A DNA stretch of 64,000 nt from Nostoc sp. ATCC 53789 (GCF_009873495.1 NZ_CP046703.1:6724501-6788500), one strand, 5' to 3'. Shown: positions 43,461-53,402, numbered from the stretch's first letter. A program made the numbers and translations. The notes: generated from the letters alone by a model not told the origin.

Positions 43461-45224
43461 ATGACTCAAATATTTGAAGGTGCAACGAAAACAGACGATT
43501 ATATCCGTGTTGCTCAACTTGCAGAAGTTCAGGCAGCAGGCAGTTTATTAGTCCACAAGGAAAAGCATACCATTGCTTTGTTTTATTCAAACAATACAGT
43601 TTACGCAATTGATAACCGTTGTCCTCACATGGGCTTTCCCTTACAAGGAAGCACTTGCAAAGATGGTATTGTTACCTGTCCTTGGCATTATGCCCGCTTT
43701 GATCTTGCTAGTGGTGGAACGTTTGACTCGTGGGCAGATGATGTTCCTTGTTTCCCAGTAGAAATCCGTGATGGTGAAGTTTGGGTAAATTTAGCACCAC
43801 TAGTTAACCCTCATAGCCACCACTCCCAACGTCTGCAAGACGGTTTAGAGCAGAATATTTCTTTAGTGATTGCGAAATCAACGCTTGCACTCTTAGATAT
43901 AGGGGTGAATCCGGTAGAACCATTTCTCATGGGGCTAGAATTTGGCACTCGTTATAACAAAGCAGGTTGGAGTACAGGTTTGACTATCCATACCTGTATG
44001 ATGAATCTACTACCTTATCTCGATGTAGAAGACAAACCCCGTGCTTTATTCCACGGACTGTCAGCAGTAGCTAATGATAGTGCAGGTGCGCCACCAGAGT
44101 TTGTCGTTCACCCATTACCCAACTCGAAAGTAGATTTTGCGACTCTTAAAAACTGGTTTCGCCAATTTATTCAGGTGCGGGATGCTGAAGCGGCACAAAG
44201 ATGTTTAGTCTCTGCTATTCGTTCAGGAGCTAATTCAAAGAAAATAGCAGATATGCTGTTCTCTGCTGCTACGGATCGTCGCTATCTTGATGTTGGGCAT
44301 ACGCTTGATTTTATCAATAAAGCATTAGAAGCACTTGATGCTATAGCTTGGCAAGCAGCAGAATCAATTCTGGCTAGCCTAGTTTCGGGTTTAGCCAATG
44401 CCTCCCGCATGGAAGAATCCAATTCTTGGCGCTACCCTGTAGATTTGGTGGCAATGTTAGAGTCGGCTTTTGAGCAATTACCGACTGCATTAAGTGTGGG
44501 CAAATCTCGACAAGGAAGTTGGTCACAACCAGATGAACTAATACCAATTTTATTAGGTGAAGACCCACAAGCGATCGCAGACTCGCTGTTGAATGCACTA
44601 GAAGCAGGTTGTACTGAAGAACAATTAGCTGGTGTAGTTACTTATGCAGCAGCATTACGAGTAGCTCGCTTCCACACCAATAATGACTTTGGAGATTGGA
44701 ATTCAGCCCACCATCCATTTACGTTTGCAAATGCCGTACATCAAGCTTTACGAAGAGTACCAACAGTCGAAGTGCTAAGAGGTGTGTTTGATGCAGCGAT
44801 GAGTGTGTATTTAAATCGTTTTTTGAATGTCCCACCAGCACGCCTGCCAGAACCTAAAGACACTGTGGAAAATCCCGAACAATTACTCCAGCAGCTACCA
44901 GATTTATTAAACCGTCAGCAACAAGTAAACCAGACAGGGCAATTAGTTGCTAACTATTTATACAGTGGTGGTAGTGCTGAAAAACTGATGGCAAGACTGG
45001 GAAAATTGATGCTGCGAGAAAACCGTGATTTTCATGTCATTCAAGAAATAGAAGCCGCTTTTCGTCAGTATTCTTACCTCGGTCAAACTTCGGCTGGAAT
45101 TCATATACTAGTGGCTGCATCTCGGTATTTAGCCGCTCATTCTCCGACAATGCGATCTCAAGGGCAAACTTATCAAATTGCGGAACGTTTACATCAGGGC
45201 GATCGCTTATTTGAGGAATCGTGA
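43461..45224 (+). CDS. Rieske [2Fe-2S] protein fused to a large helical domain
   Basis: A 587-residue protein. The N-terminal Rieske domain (about 12-112) has both iron-sulfur boxes: CPHMG (Cys54, His56) and CPWHYARFD (Cys73, His76). This is the type found in ferredoxins and ring-hydroxylating dioxygenases. The remaining roughly 470 residues are almost entirely helical, with repeated Ala-rich patterns (ALEALDAIAWQAAESILASL, AGVVTYAAALRVARFH) and histidines in HTNNDFGDWNSAHHPF. No alpha-subunit-type mononuclear iron motif is seen. It stands alone; the redox partner is unknown. Confidence 0.85.
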   Translation: MTQIFEGATKTDDYIRVAQLAEVQAAGSLLVHKEKHTIALFYSNNTVYAIDNRCPHMGFPLQGSTCKDGIVTCPWHYARFDLASGGTFDSWADDVPCFPVEIRDGEVWVNLAPLVNPHSHHSQRLQDGLEQNISLVIAKSTLALLDIGVNPVEPFLMGLEFGTRYNKAGWSTGLTIHTCMMNLLPYLDVEDKPRALFHGLSAVANDSAGAPPEFVVHPLPNSKVDFATLKNWFRQFIQVRDAEAAQRCLVSAIRSGANSKKIADMLFSAATDRRYLDVGHTLDFINKALEALDAIAWQAAESILASLVSGLANASRMEESNSWRYPVDLVAMLESAFEQLPTALSVGKSRQGSWSQPDELIPILLGEDPQAIADSLLNALEAGCTEEQLAGVVTYAAALRVARFHTNNDFGDWNSAHHPFTFANAVHQALRRVPTVEVLRGVFDAAMSVYLNRFLNVPPARLPEPKDTVENPEQLLQQLPDLLNRQQQVNQTGQLVANYLYSGGSAEKLMARLGKLMLRENRDFHVIQEIEAAFRQYSYLGQTSAGIHILVAASRYLAAHSPTMRSQGQTYQIAERLHQGDRLFEES

Positions 45225-45254
45225 CCGAAAATTAGATGCGTTTGCTCTGAGTCG

Positions 45255-45440
45255 GAAACGCTGCGCGTAGTTTGCTTCCTCGTAGGGGTACGACGAACGC
45301 TCATCAAGATTCATCAGTAATTATCAAACAAAATGCTGATGATAACAGATCCAATGATTCTAGTAATTGAAAAATAGAATAGGGAGTTGGGAGTTGGGAG
45401 TTATTATCTTGATCTCCCTCATCCTCCTCATCTCCCACAC
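45255..45440. repeat. Interspersed repeat and GGGAGTT tandem repeat
   Basis: GCGTAGTTTGCTTCCTCG with GGGGTACGACG (about 45263-45295) is a relative of the repeat at 27060-27182. At about 45379-45402, three copies of GGGAGTT/GAGTTGG form a short tandem repeat, followed by a pyrimidine tract TCTCCCTCATCCTCCTCATC. Confidence 0.6.
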
Positions 45441-45584
45441 TCTGCTTTCTATTACTAGAGGTAATATCAAGTCAAAATAATCACTGATTATTAAAATCTA
45501 GGAAATTTATTACAACAGTTTTTTGATAATAACTAATAGCTATAGCAATCCTAAATCAATTTCAAAAAAGAGATTAAGCGCAAT

Positions 45585-45841
45585 GTGGAATATATCTTGA
45601 TTAAAAAACGTATTTTAAGAATTACTCATTGGCAAGATATACCAAATATAGAGAAGTTGAAAAACGACATTTTTCATAGGGGCACAGCATTGCTTGCCGC
45701 TAAAGAAGGCTTATTCGCTCTTATAAGGATATTCTGGAACAGCCTATTTTCGTTACATATCATGATGAGGTTGTACAGATGATAAGTTTTGTATCTAATT
45801 GGGTTTCAAAAATTGCAACACTTTTGTGTCGGCATTTTTGA
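45585..45841 (+). pseudogene. Possible frameshifted gene remnant
   Basis: A GTG frame from 45585 reads HWQDIPNIEKLKNDIFHRGT and ALLAAKEGLF. A second frame from about 45718 reads RSYKDILEQPIFVTYHDEVV then QMISFVSNWV to TGA 45839-45841. One frameshift would join them into about 85 residues. Both halves look coding-like, but I recognise no family. This is weak evidence for a broken small gene; chance is possible. Confidence 0.3.
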
Positions 45842-46024
45842 GAGCCTTAAAGAGGTTTTAATAATTTCAGAGTGAGTAGTATTTTTATTTCGCCAGAGAT
45901 ATAAAACAGGATTAATTATATTTAGGCTTATTTCATCAGAAATTTATAATTGCGATCATTGTATTATGCGAGTATTACAACGATCAAATAAATTTGATCT
46001 GCAAAACTATAAAGGTTATACATT
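45842..46024. other. AT-rich upstream region of the RTX gene
   Basis: AT-rich sequence ahead of the large RTX gene, with an AAAGG ribosome site just before ATG 46025. It should include the promoter. No other structure is seen. Confidence 0.4.
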
Positions 46025-48697
46025 ATGTCCATTATTGTTGGTACTCCTAACAATGACTTTTTGGTGGGTACTAGTGGTGACGATCAGATTTCTGGTCGTG
46101 CAGGCAATGACAACATCTCCGGGGACCTTGGAAATGACATCATTGATGGTGGAGATGGCAACGATACTTTGGCTGGTAATGGCGGCAATGATACATTCAA
46201 GGGCAGTCGAGGTGACGACAGCATTGATGGTGGTGATGGCTTTGATACCGCAGACTACAGCAACTTAGGCAAAAACATTACCCTCTCAGGTGTAGGAACA
46301 ATTACCAAAGCTGGGGGTTTTGGAACAGATACAGTCTTTAAAGTAGATAGGGTAATTGCAGATGCGACTGTTGCCAACAACACTATAGATGCCTCTCAAT
46401 CTTTGCCTGGGGTAGCTGCTGTTGCTGACTTAGAAGCCCAAACCATCTCTGCTCTTAACGTTCCTGGTTTGGGAACATTGACATTTAATGTAGTCAACTT
46501 TGACAACGTTATCGGCACGATTAATGATGACACCCTTAAAGGCGACAGCCAAAATAACCAATTAACTGGTCTAGCTGGCAACGACCTGATTGATGGTAGA
46601 GGTGGCAATGACCTGATTGATGGTGGAGATGGCAATGATACATTGTTCGGTGGAGATGGCGATGACACCTTTAAGGGTGGTCAGGGTAACGACAACATTG
46701 ATGGTGGGGCTGGCTTTGATACAGCAGACTACAGCAAATTAGGTAAAACTATTACCCTCTCAGGTGTCGGGACAGTTATCAAAGCTGGTGGATTGGGCCA
46801 AGACCAACTCTTGAAAGTAGATAAGGTTGTTGCTGATGCTAGTGTTGCCAACAATACTATAGATGCCTCTCAATCTTTGTCTGGAGTAGCTGCTGTTGCC
46901 GACTTAGAAGCCCAAACCATCTCTGCTCTTAACGTTCCTGGTTTAGGAACATTGACATTTAATGTAGTTAACTTTGACAACGTTATCGGCACAATTAACG
47001 ATGACACCCTTAAGGGCGATGGTCAAAATAACCAGTTATCTGGTCTTGCTGGTAATGACCTGATTGATGGTAAAGGTGGCAATGACATCATTGATGGTGG
47101 TGAAGGCAGTGATACGTTGTTTGGTGGTAATGGTAATGACACCTTTAAGGGTAGTCAGGGCAATGACAAGATTGATGGTGGAGTCGGTACAGATACCGCA
47201 GACTACAGCAAACTAGGTCAAACTATTACCCTCTCAGGAGTAGGGACAGTTACTAAAGCTGGTGGATTGGGACAAGACCAACTATTGAATGTAGAAAAGA
47301 TTATTGCTGATTCTACTGTTGCCAATAACACTATAGATGCTTCCGCATCTTTAGCTGGTGTATCGATTACAGTTAACCTACAAAGTCAAACTTTGACAGC
47401 TAATAACGTTCCTGGTCTAGGGACATTACCATTTACTGTAGTTAACTTTGACGATGTAATCGGCACAAATGAAGATGACTTCATTGCTGGCGATCGCCAA
47501 AATAATAAATTAACAGGCAATGGCGGCAATGACACATTTAGAGGCAGTCAAGGTGACGACAGCATTAATGGTGGTGATGGCTTTGATACAGCAGATTACA
47601 GCAGCTTAGGTAAAACTATTACCCTCTCAGGTGTAGGGACAATTACCAAAGCTGGCGGTTTCGGAAAAGATACAGTCTTTAAAGTGGATAGGGTAATCGC
47701 TGATGCCAGTGTTGCCAACAACACTATAGATACATCTCAATCTTTGGCTGGGGTCGCTGCTGTTGCTGACTTAGAAGCCCAAACCATCTCTGCCCTTAAT
47801 GTTCCTGGTTTGGGAACATTAACATTTAATGTAGTTAACTTTGCCAATGTCATTGGCACAATTAACAATGACTCCCTTAAGGGCGACGGCCAAAATAACC
47901 AGTTATCTGGTCTTGCTGGGAATGACCTGATTGATGGTAGAGATGGCAACGACCTGATTGATGGTGGAGATGGCAATGACACATTGATAGGTGGTGCAGG
48001 CGATGATACTTTCAAGGGCAGTCGGGGTAACGACAGCATTAATGGTGGAGATGGTCTAGATACAGCAGACTACAGCAAACTAGGCAAAGCCATCACCCTA
48101 TCAGGTGTAGGACAAATCACCAAAGCTGGCGGCTTTGGAACAGACACAGTATTTAAAGTAGAAACAGTTATTGCTGATGCTAACGTTGCGAATAACACCA
48201 TAGATTCCTCTCAATCTGTTGCTGGTGTATCTGTCATCGCTAACTTACAGGAGCAAACTATCTCTGCCCTTAATGTTCCTAGTCTGGGGACAATAACATT
48301 TAATGTACTCAACTTTGATAATCTCATCGGTACAAATGCAAGTGACAGCATTACTGGCGATAGCCAAAATAACCGATTAGAAGGTAGAGATGGTAATGAC
48401 ACTATCTCCGGTGGCTTCGGTAATGACACCATCATCGGTGGGCAAGGTAACGATATTCTCACCGGTGGTTTTGGTGCAGATAAGTTTATCTTCAATAGCT
48501 TAAGTGATGCTATTGACATTATCAAAGATTACACCTTTGGTCAGAGTGACGTAATCCAAGTTTCTAAAGCAGGGTTTGGTACTACTAACAGTGGAGACTT
48601 TACGTATGACAACTCTAGTGGTAACTTGTCTTTCTTAGGTAATCAATTCGCCTTCATTGAAAATCTCTCATCCAATGTGAGTATTCAATTAGTGTAA
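46025..48697 (+). CDS. RTX calcium-binding repeat surface/secreted protein (890 aa)
   Basis: An acidic 890-residue protein made of RTX nonapeptides (GGxGxDxUx) and a longer alternating module. The module begins DTADYSxLGKxITLSGVGTI and contains ADLEAQTISALNVPGLGTL and FNVVNFDNVIGT. Five copies start at nt 46244, 46718, 47192, 47585 and 48059, so the period is 474 nt except for one 393-nt unit. It ends with a C-terminal domain GADKFIFNSLSDAIDIIKDY typical of type I secreted proteins. Ca2+-dependent folding outside the cell is expected. No type I exporter is adjacent. Confidence 0.9.
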   Translation: MSIIVGTPNNDFLVGTSGDDQISGRAGNDNISGDLGNDIIDGGDGNDTLAGNGGNDTFKGSRGDDSIDGGDGFDTADYSNLGKNITLSGVGTITKAGGFGTDTVFKVDRVIADATVANNTIDASQSLPGVAAVADLEAQTISALNVPGLGTLTFNVVNFDNVIGTINDDTLKGDSQNNQLTGLAGNDLIDGRGGNDLIDGGDGNDTLFGGDGDDTFKGGQGNDNIDGGAGFDTADYSKLGKTITLSGVGTVIKAGGLGQDQLLKVDKVVADASVANNTIDASQSLSGVAAVADLEAQTISALNVPGLGTLTFNVVNFDNVIGTINDDTLKGDGQNNQLSGLAGNDLIDGKGGNDIIDGGEGSDTLFGGNGNDTFKGSQGNDKIDGGVGTDTADYSKLGQTITLSGVGTVTKAGGLGQDQLLNVEKIIADSTVANNTIDASASLAGVSITVNLQSQTLTANNVPGLGTLPFTVVNFDDVIGTNEDDFIAGDRQNNKLTGNGGNDTFRGSQGDDSINGGDGFDTADYSSLGKTITLSGVGTITKAGGFGKDTVFKVDRVIADASVANNTIDTSQSLAGVAAVADLEAQTISALNVPGLGTLTFNVVNFANVIGTINNDSLKGDGQNNQLSGLAGNDLIDGRDGNDLIDGGDGNDTLIGGAGDDTFKGSRGNDSINGGDGLDTADYSKLGKAITLSGVGQITKAGGFGTDTVFKVETVIADANVANNTIDSSQSVAGVSVIANLQEQTISALNVPSLGTITFNVLNFDNLIGTNASDSITGDSQNNRLEGRDGNDTISGGFGNDTIIGGQGNDILTGGFGADKFIFNSLSDAIDIIKDYTFGQSDVIQVSKAGFGTTNSGDFTYDNSSGNLSFLGNQFAFIENLSSNVSIQLV
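46244..48300 (+). repeat. In-frame long repeat array (474-nt units) within the RTX gene
   Basis: Five tandem modules, four of which are spaced 474 nt (158 codons). The unit starting at 47192 is 393 nt, 81 nt (exactly three nonapeptides) shorter. DNA similarity between units is high (for example ACTATTACCCTCTCAGGTGT appears in most). Confidence 0.85.
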
Positions 48698-49369
48698 AGT
48701 TCTACGGGTTATATCTCCATGACAAGTTAAAGCTTTTTGCCCTTTGTTGTGGAAGTACTGACTATTAGTTTACACATAACAAATTGAGAGTAGTACAGAC
48801 ACGAGTAATTGTCTCTGTACCCCAGGATAAAAGTTATGTTGCAAAAACAGAATGAGGTTGGGCTGGTAAAAGTATGAATTGTGTCAACTCTCACCAGCTA
48901 GCCCTCAAAAAATTTGGTTATTCAGTACTTTATATCCTAAATCAATCTGCTAGAAACCTGAAAATATTGCTGTACGGCAAAAACAGGCGTTATCTTTTAA
49001 AATTTTACGCTTTTCTATTAGTTAGGTATTCGAAGCTAGATTTTAAAGCCAAATTTTGATGTTTAACTAATAATTTGGTGCGAAAAATACTGGAAAACCA
49101 AAAGTTTTTGCAACATATTCATTGAATATGGCAGTTGCTTCAAATCTCTCGACCCAACACACTATGGTAAACGCATCTAAGGTATAATAATCCTTTAACA
49201 GCAAGGGGGTTAGCGTTTGATAATTTAGGCTGTTTTCTAGCTAAAAGCCTTATTTAGTAAGAGTTTTATAAATTCGATGCGTTTGCCATGAAAAACATAC
49301 TGTTTAATTTTTGGTGTTGAATTATCCTATTTTAATGATATTATTCTACAAAATTAAGGAGTGAGCTTG
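48698..49369. other. Intergenic region with no supported gene
   Basis: About 670 bp, AT-rich. A 61-codon frame at 48874-49059 (NCVNSHQLALKKFGYSVLYI) has no recognised similarity and a poor start. I see no repeat or RNA structure that I can support. The AAGGAG site at 49356-49361 belongs to the next gene. Confidence 0.4.
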
Positions 49370-50176
49370 GTGCAATTTACAATCAATCAATTATTCAAGA
49401 AGCTGTCTGTAAAATATTTAACCGTCATTACAGGTATAGTCACGATTCTCCCATTACCAGTTAATGCAGCTACATTTTTAGTAACGGAACGTGCAGGTTT
49501 AGAAGGTAACGATCAAGTCAATTGGAGAAGTTTGGGTAAAGTATTCAATCCCTCTGCTCCTGACTTTTCTGTTTTTTTACCTAATTCTTTCTCAACAGCA
49601 TCCCAAGGTGGTTTAGGGTTAGATATAAATATAGCTCCAACTAATAATCCTCGGGTTACTCCACCGTTTGTTTTTCAAACTTTACCTTCCCCTGGAATTC
49701 GGAGTAACTTCGCTTCAGGTGATTTTATTCTCTTTGGAGGTATAGATCCAACAGGTTTTATCCCTCTTCCTCCTGGTACTCCTGATCCTGGTACTAAGGG
49801 TAACGGTGAACCTTTAACAATTAGTTTTGCCCAGCCTGTTTTCGGCGCTGGGGCTCAGATAGCTATAGACAGTAGTAAATTGAAAATTGAAACTTTTCTC
49901 AACGCTTTTGATAGCACCAATAACCTGTTGGCTAGTTTCTCAGTTCCAAATATTTCGTCCTTAGCATTAGATAATTCGGCAGTGTTCTTGGGAGTTCGTA
50001 GTGACACTCCAAACATCTCACGACTAGTTTTTAGTAGTTCTGCTCCCCAATTCGGTTTGGCCATTAATCAGGTAAGTATTCTTGCAGTTCCCGAATCGAC
50101 TTATACCTTGGCAATATTAGCTTTTGGTGTTTCTGGTGCTGTTTTGAAGCTACGCCAACGTAACTTAGCCAAATAA
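49370..50176 (+). CDS. PEP-CTERM sorting-domain protein
   Basis: An exported protein of about 268 residues with a signal peptide (VITGIVTILPLPVNA, cut before ATFLV). The mature part is beta-rich and Pro/Gly-rich (GFIPLPPGTPDPGTKGNGEP). The C-terminus VPESTYTLAILAFGVSGAVL then KLRQRN is a PEP-CTERM signal (here PES), followed by a membrane helix and basic tail, recognised by exosortase. GTG 49370 lies 8 bp after AAGGAG; TTG 49367 is an alternative. The glycine/serine-rich mature domain suggests an extracellular matrix role. Confidence 0.85.
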   Translation: MQFTINQLFKKLSVKYLTVITGIVTILPLPVNAATFLVTERAGLEGNDQVNWRSLGKVFNPSAPDFSVFLPNSFSTASQGGLGLDINIAPTNNPRVTPPFVFQTLPSPGIRSNFASGDFILFGGIDPTGFIPLPPGTPDPGTKGNGEPLTISFAQPVFGAGAQIAIDSSKLKIETFLNAFDSTNNLLASFSVPNISSLALDNSAVFLGVRSDTPNISRLVFSSSAPQFGLAINQVSILAVPESTYTLAILAFGVSGAVLKLRQRNLAK

Positions 50177-51049
50177 TTAATTCTAATTCGTAATTTGGAA
50201 GAGGGTACAGTAGCCCACACCAAAATCTCTGATTGGGTGGTCTGCAACATACTCTTTCCGAGGCACTTTGAGTAGTAAAATCCCCGTAGCAATGAGTACG
50301 TGGACTCGCTTTCTCGTGTCGCTATCAGTCATTAGTCCAGAGCTAAGGAGATTTTTGAATAAGAAATTACCAGATCAAACAGTCATTTTCCCATTAGGGA
50401 ATCACAACTAACTCAATAGATCAGGGCGATCGCACGGGATTTCTGAAATTCTTGCTGTATAAGGATATTGACGAAAAATAGGCTAACTCAAAAAAAGCCA
50501 AAACCCTTGCTATTAAAGGATTCTTATACTTTAGATGCCTTTACCCTGCTCAATAGGTCGATCGGGTAATTTATTTTACGGAAATCATCTAGCACTGATT
50601 GTAATTACGAATGATGTTAGCAATACTCGTTAACGTCACGATCAATACGACTTATTTTGATGCTCACACAGCGTCGAAATAGCTCGTGATTGAAGAAGTT
50701 TGAAGTTCCAGACATACTCCAACTTCTATCAGACGTAAGTTCCGCAACATTTTGATCTTTAGCCAAATTAAAGTTAATGTCATACAAAGAAGTCGAACAC
50801 ATCATAGAAGCTAAGATACAAAAAGCTATACGGAAGCACGAGATCGTAGTTGCTTTTATTAGTAGTATTACTGGCTTAATTTTCATAATGGGTTTATTCC
50901 ACGCTATTTCGCTCAACCACGCTCAAATACACGCATTTTGCTTGAACTGATTACTGATTGCATTCAATGGGTCTTTACGATTGAGCATTCCCTGCTGTGC
51001 ATAAAACCAATCCGAGTTACATATATTTTTTAAAAAAGGGAATTGCACT
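50177..51049. other. Intergenic region with a possible small exported protein
   Basis: About 870 bp. Apart from the minus-strand frame at 50617-50886, listed separately, it holds a TTAGTC repeat fragment near 50326. No further gene or RNA is supported. Confidence 0.35.
50617..50886 (-). CDS. Possible small exported protein (89 aa)
   Basis: ATG 50886 gives 89 residues beginning MKIKPVILLIKATTISCFRI and then AFCILASMMCSTSLYDI, which could be a signal peptide or a lipoprotein-like anchor. The rest is polar with no known motif. It is divergent from the MFS gene. No ribosome site is convincing and I recognise no relatives, so it may be spurious. Confidence 0.35.
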   Translation of the reverse strand: MKIKPVILLIKATTISCFRIAFCILASMMCSTSLYDINFNLAKDQNVAELTSDRSWSMSGTSNFFNHELFRRCVSIKISRIDRDVNEYC

Positions 51050-52270
51050 ATGGAGAGCAAAAATAATAGCAGACCTATATTGGTCTTATTTTTGACTGTA
51101 TTTATAGACCTGCTGGGCTTCGGAATTATTCTGCCGATACTGCCTTTGTATGCTGAACAATTCGGCGCAAAACCTAATGAAGCCACTCTACTTGTGGCTA
51201 TTTATTCTTTAATGCAGTTCTTATTTGCACCATTATGGGGCAGATTTAGCGATCGCTACGGTCGTCGTCCGGTTTTATTACTGACCTTATTCGGTTCTGT
51301 AATAGCATACACAGGCTTAGGCTTTGCTAACTCATTATGGATGTTGTTTCTTGCTCGTAGTCTTGCGGGGATTATGGCAGGGAATATTAGTACTGCTCAG
51401 GCATACATCGCAGATATTACTACGCCAGCTAATCGAGCCCGTGGTATGGGCATAATCGGAGCAGCTTTTGGTCTTGGCTTCATTCTCGGCCCAGCTATTG
51501 GAGGTCTTCTCATCGGGTCAGATCCAGACAACGCTAACTTTCATTTACCGTCGTTGTTCTCAGGTGGATTATCTTTATTTGCATTGCTTTGTGCTTTGAT
51601 GTTACTTCCTGAATCTCTAAATTCTGAAACTAAAGCCAAGATGCAAGCTAATCGCCACCGCCGGCGACGGCTGAACTTATTACAACTGTCACAGCGTCCA
51701 CAGTTTTGTGTGCTTGTAGGCATCTACTTTTTTGTTACCTTTGCTGTTGCAGCTATGGACTCTACATTAGCTTTATGGTCTAAGCAGCAATTAAATTGGG
51801 GTCCTCAACAAACTAGTTATCTTTTTGCTTTCATGGGGATTGTTAGCACAATCGTTCAAGGAGGACTAATCGGATTCCTCAAGAAAAACTTTGGTGAAAT
51901 CAAATTACTGACCTTGGGGATATTAGGGTTAGGTTTAGGATTACTGCTAATTGGATTCTCACAAAGCTTAAGTTTATTGTTGGTCGCTACTACACTTGTG
52001 GCATGGGGAATTAGTGTTAGTCAACCAATATTGAATAGCCTAATTTCCCAGATGACTGCCCCAGAAGAGCAAGGACAAATATTAGGAATTGCCAGTTCTT
52101 GTTCTGCCTTAGCACGCATCGTTGGGCCAATTTGGGCAGGGATTAGTTTTATGAAATTTGGGAGTGATTCTCCTTTTTTGAGCGGATTTTTAGTAATGAT
52201 AGTAGCTTTGTTTCTTAGTTTACGAGTTACTAAAAGTGCATCTGAATCAAACAAAGAACGTATAGCCTGA
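51050..52270 (+). CDS. MFS transporter (TetA-like drug/H+ antiporter)
   Basis: A 406-residue major facilitator protein with 12 transmembrane segments. The N-terminal half carries FIDLLGFGIILPILPLYAE, motif A RFSDRYGRRPVLL (loop 2-3) and GPAIGGLL (antiporter motif C). This arrangement is of the DHA1 12-TMS drug:H+ antiporter type such as TetA. The central cytosolic loop includes NRHRRRRLNLLQL. Substrate unknown. It is a single plus-strand gene with no linked regulator. Confidence 0.88.
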   Translation: MESKNNSRPILVLFLTVFIDLLGFGIILPILPLYAEQFGAKPNEATLLVAIYSLMQFLFAPLWGRFSDRYGRRPVLLLTLFGSVIAYTGLGFANSLWMLFLARSLAGIMAGNISTAQAYIADITTPANRARGMGIIGAAFGLGFILGPAIGGLLIGSDPDNANFHLPSLFSGGLSLFALLCALMLLPESLNSETKAKMQANRHRRRRLNLLQLSQRPQFCVLVGIYFFVTFAVAAMDSTLALWSKQQLNWGPQQTSYLFAFMGIVSTIVQGGLIGFLKKNFGEIKLLTLGILGLGLGLLLIGFSQSLSLLLVATTLVAWGISVSQPILNSLISQMTAPEEQGQILGIASSCSALARIVGPIWAGISFMKFGSDSPFLSGFLVMIVALFLSLRVTKSASESNKERIA

Positions 52271-52386
52271 CAATCCAAGTCTTAAAGGATCTAAAGTTAT
52301 TGCTGATGTATCCAAAACTTTAGATCCTCCTAAATGCTCCTTAAAAAGGAGAACTTTGAGAAGGTTATTCTCCCCTTGTTATTAAA

Positions 52387-52418
52387 CATTACGAATTACG
52401 AATTACGAACTACGAATT
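52387..52418. repeat. ATTACGA short tandem repeat next to a start codon
   Basis: Four imperfect copies of the heptamer-type unit ATTACGA/ACTACGA in series, ending 7 bp before ATG 52425. This STRR lies in the position normally held by the ribosome site. Confidence 0.8.
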
Positions 52419-52424
52419 AATAAT

Positions 52425-53402
52425 ATGACAGGTCGCCGAGTATTATTTTTAGGCATCTTTGTAAGCATCCTCCTAACTTACGCAATTTGGATCGGTGGGA
52501 GCATTCCTGCAAGCATCGTCAAACTTCCTGACCAAGGATTAAACTGGTACTATTGGAAGCTTCCCCAACCAACCTTTTGGAGTCGAACGACAGCTTGGGG
52601 TATGTACATTGGGCATCAGTTTAGCATCTGGGCGTGTATCTTGTGGGCGCAGCGATCGCAGTTGAGATACAAATCAGCCCTGCACCCGATAAATTACCTC
52701 ATGCTTGCCATCAATGGTATATTTATCGCTTTACACTTCCTCCAGACCTACATTTGGTATGATGCTCTTGCTCAAGATACTTCAATTTGGGCTTCTCAAG
52801 GTGCAGTTGTACTGTTACTGGTGTTCGTACTGATTTTAGAAACACCTCGACGCGGTTTGTTTTTTGGCAATTCTGTTCCATTCCATCAACAGTTTTTGCA
52901 AATTATCAAGCTGTACCACGGCTACTTTTTCTCCTTCGCCGCCATCTACACCTTCTGGTATCATCCAATGGAAGCGACTGTAGGGCACTTAATTGGTTTT
53001 CTCTATATGTTCTTGCTTCTGCTCCAATCGTCGTTGATCTTTAACCGCGCCCATGTCAACCGTTGGTGGACATTCACTTTAGAAATTACAGTGGTTTTAC
53101 ATAGTGTAGTTGTATCTTTGATGCTAGGACAAAGCAAGTGGCCAACATTTCTCTTTGGTTTTCTTGGCATTTTAGTACTTACCCAACTCCACGGTCTACC
53201 TGTGGGTATTTTGACTAAACGTACTATATACGGAGCCTTTTTAGTTAGTGTACTCGCCGTTTATGGACTGACTGAACGCGGCTTGGGCAGAATTTACGAA
53301 GTAGCCTATATTCCTCTGATTGAGTTTGGGCTGGTTGGCGCAATTTACTTAATCTTCCTGCTCATCTTATGGACAATTTCTCGCGTACCTGTGAAGACGT
53401 AA
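52425..53402 (+). CDS. Polytopic membrane protein of unknown function (325 aa)
   Basis: About nine hydrophobic helices are apparent in 325 residues. Helices contain many aromatic residues and histidines: GMYIGHQFSIWACILWAQRS, YHGYFFSFAAIYTFWYHPME and GHLIGFLYMFLLLLQSSLIF. Histidines within helices suggest a heme, quinone or metal site, but no known motif is present. I do not recognise the family. A short tandem repeat lies directly upstream of its ATG where a ribosome site would be expected. Confidence 0.75.
   Translation: MTGRRVLFLGIFVSILLTYAIWIGGSIPASIVKLPDQGLNWYYWKLPQPTFWSRTTAWGMYIGHQFSIWACILWAQRSQLRYKSALHPINYLMLAINGIFIALHFLQTYIWYDALAQDTSIWASQGAVVLLLVFVLILETPRRGLFFGNSVPFHQQFLQIIKLYHGYFFSFAAIYTFWYHPMEATVGHLIGFLYMFLLLLQSSLIFNRAHVNRWWTFTLEITVVLHSVVVSLMLGQSKWPTFLFGFLGILVLTQLHGLPVGILTKRTIYGAFLVSVLAVYGLTERGLGRIYEVAYIPLIEFGLVGAIYLIFLLILWTISRVPVKT

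Noticed and set aside
46396..48525. Minus-strand frames rich in Ser/Pro (SLPSPPSIRSLP) in the RTX gene
   Set aside because: They are the complement of Asp/Gly-rich RTX repeats.
48874..49059. 61-codon frame
   Set aside because: No similarity, poor start context and AT-rich surroundings.
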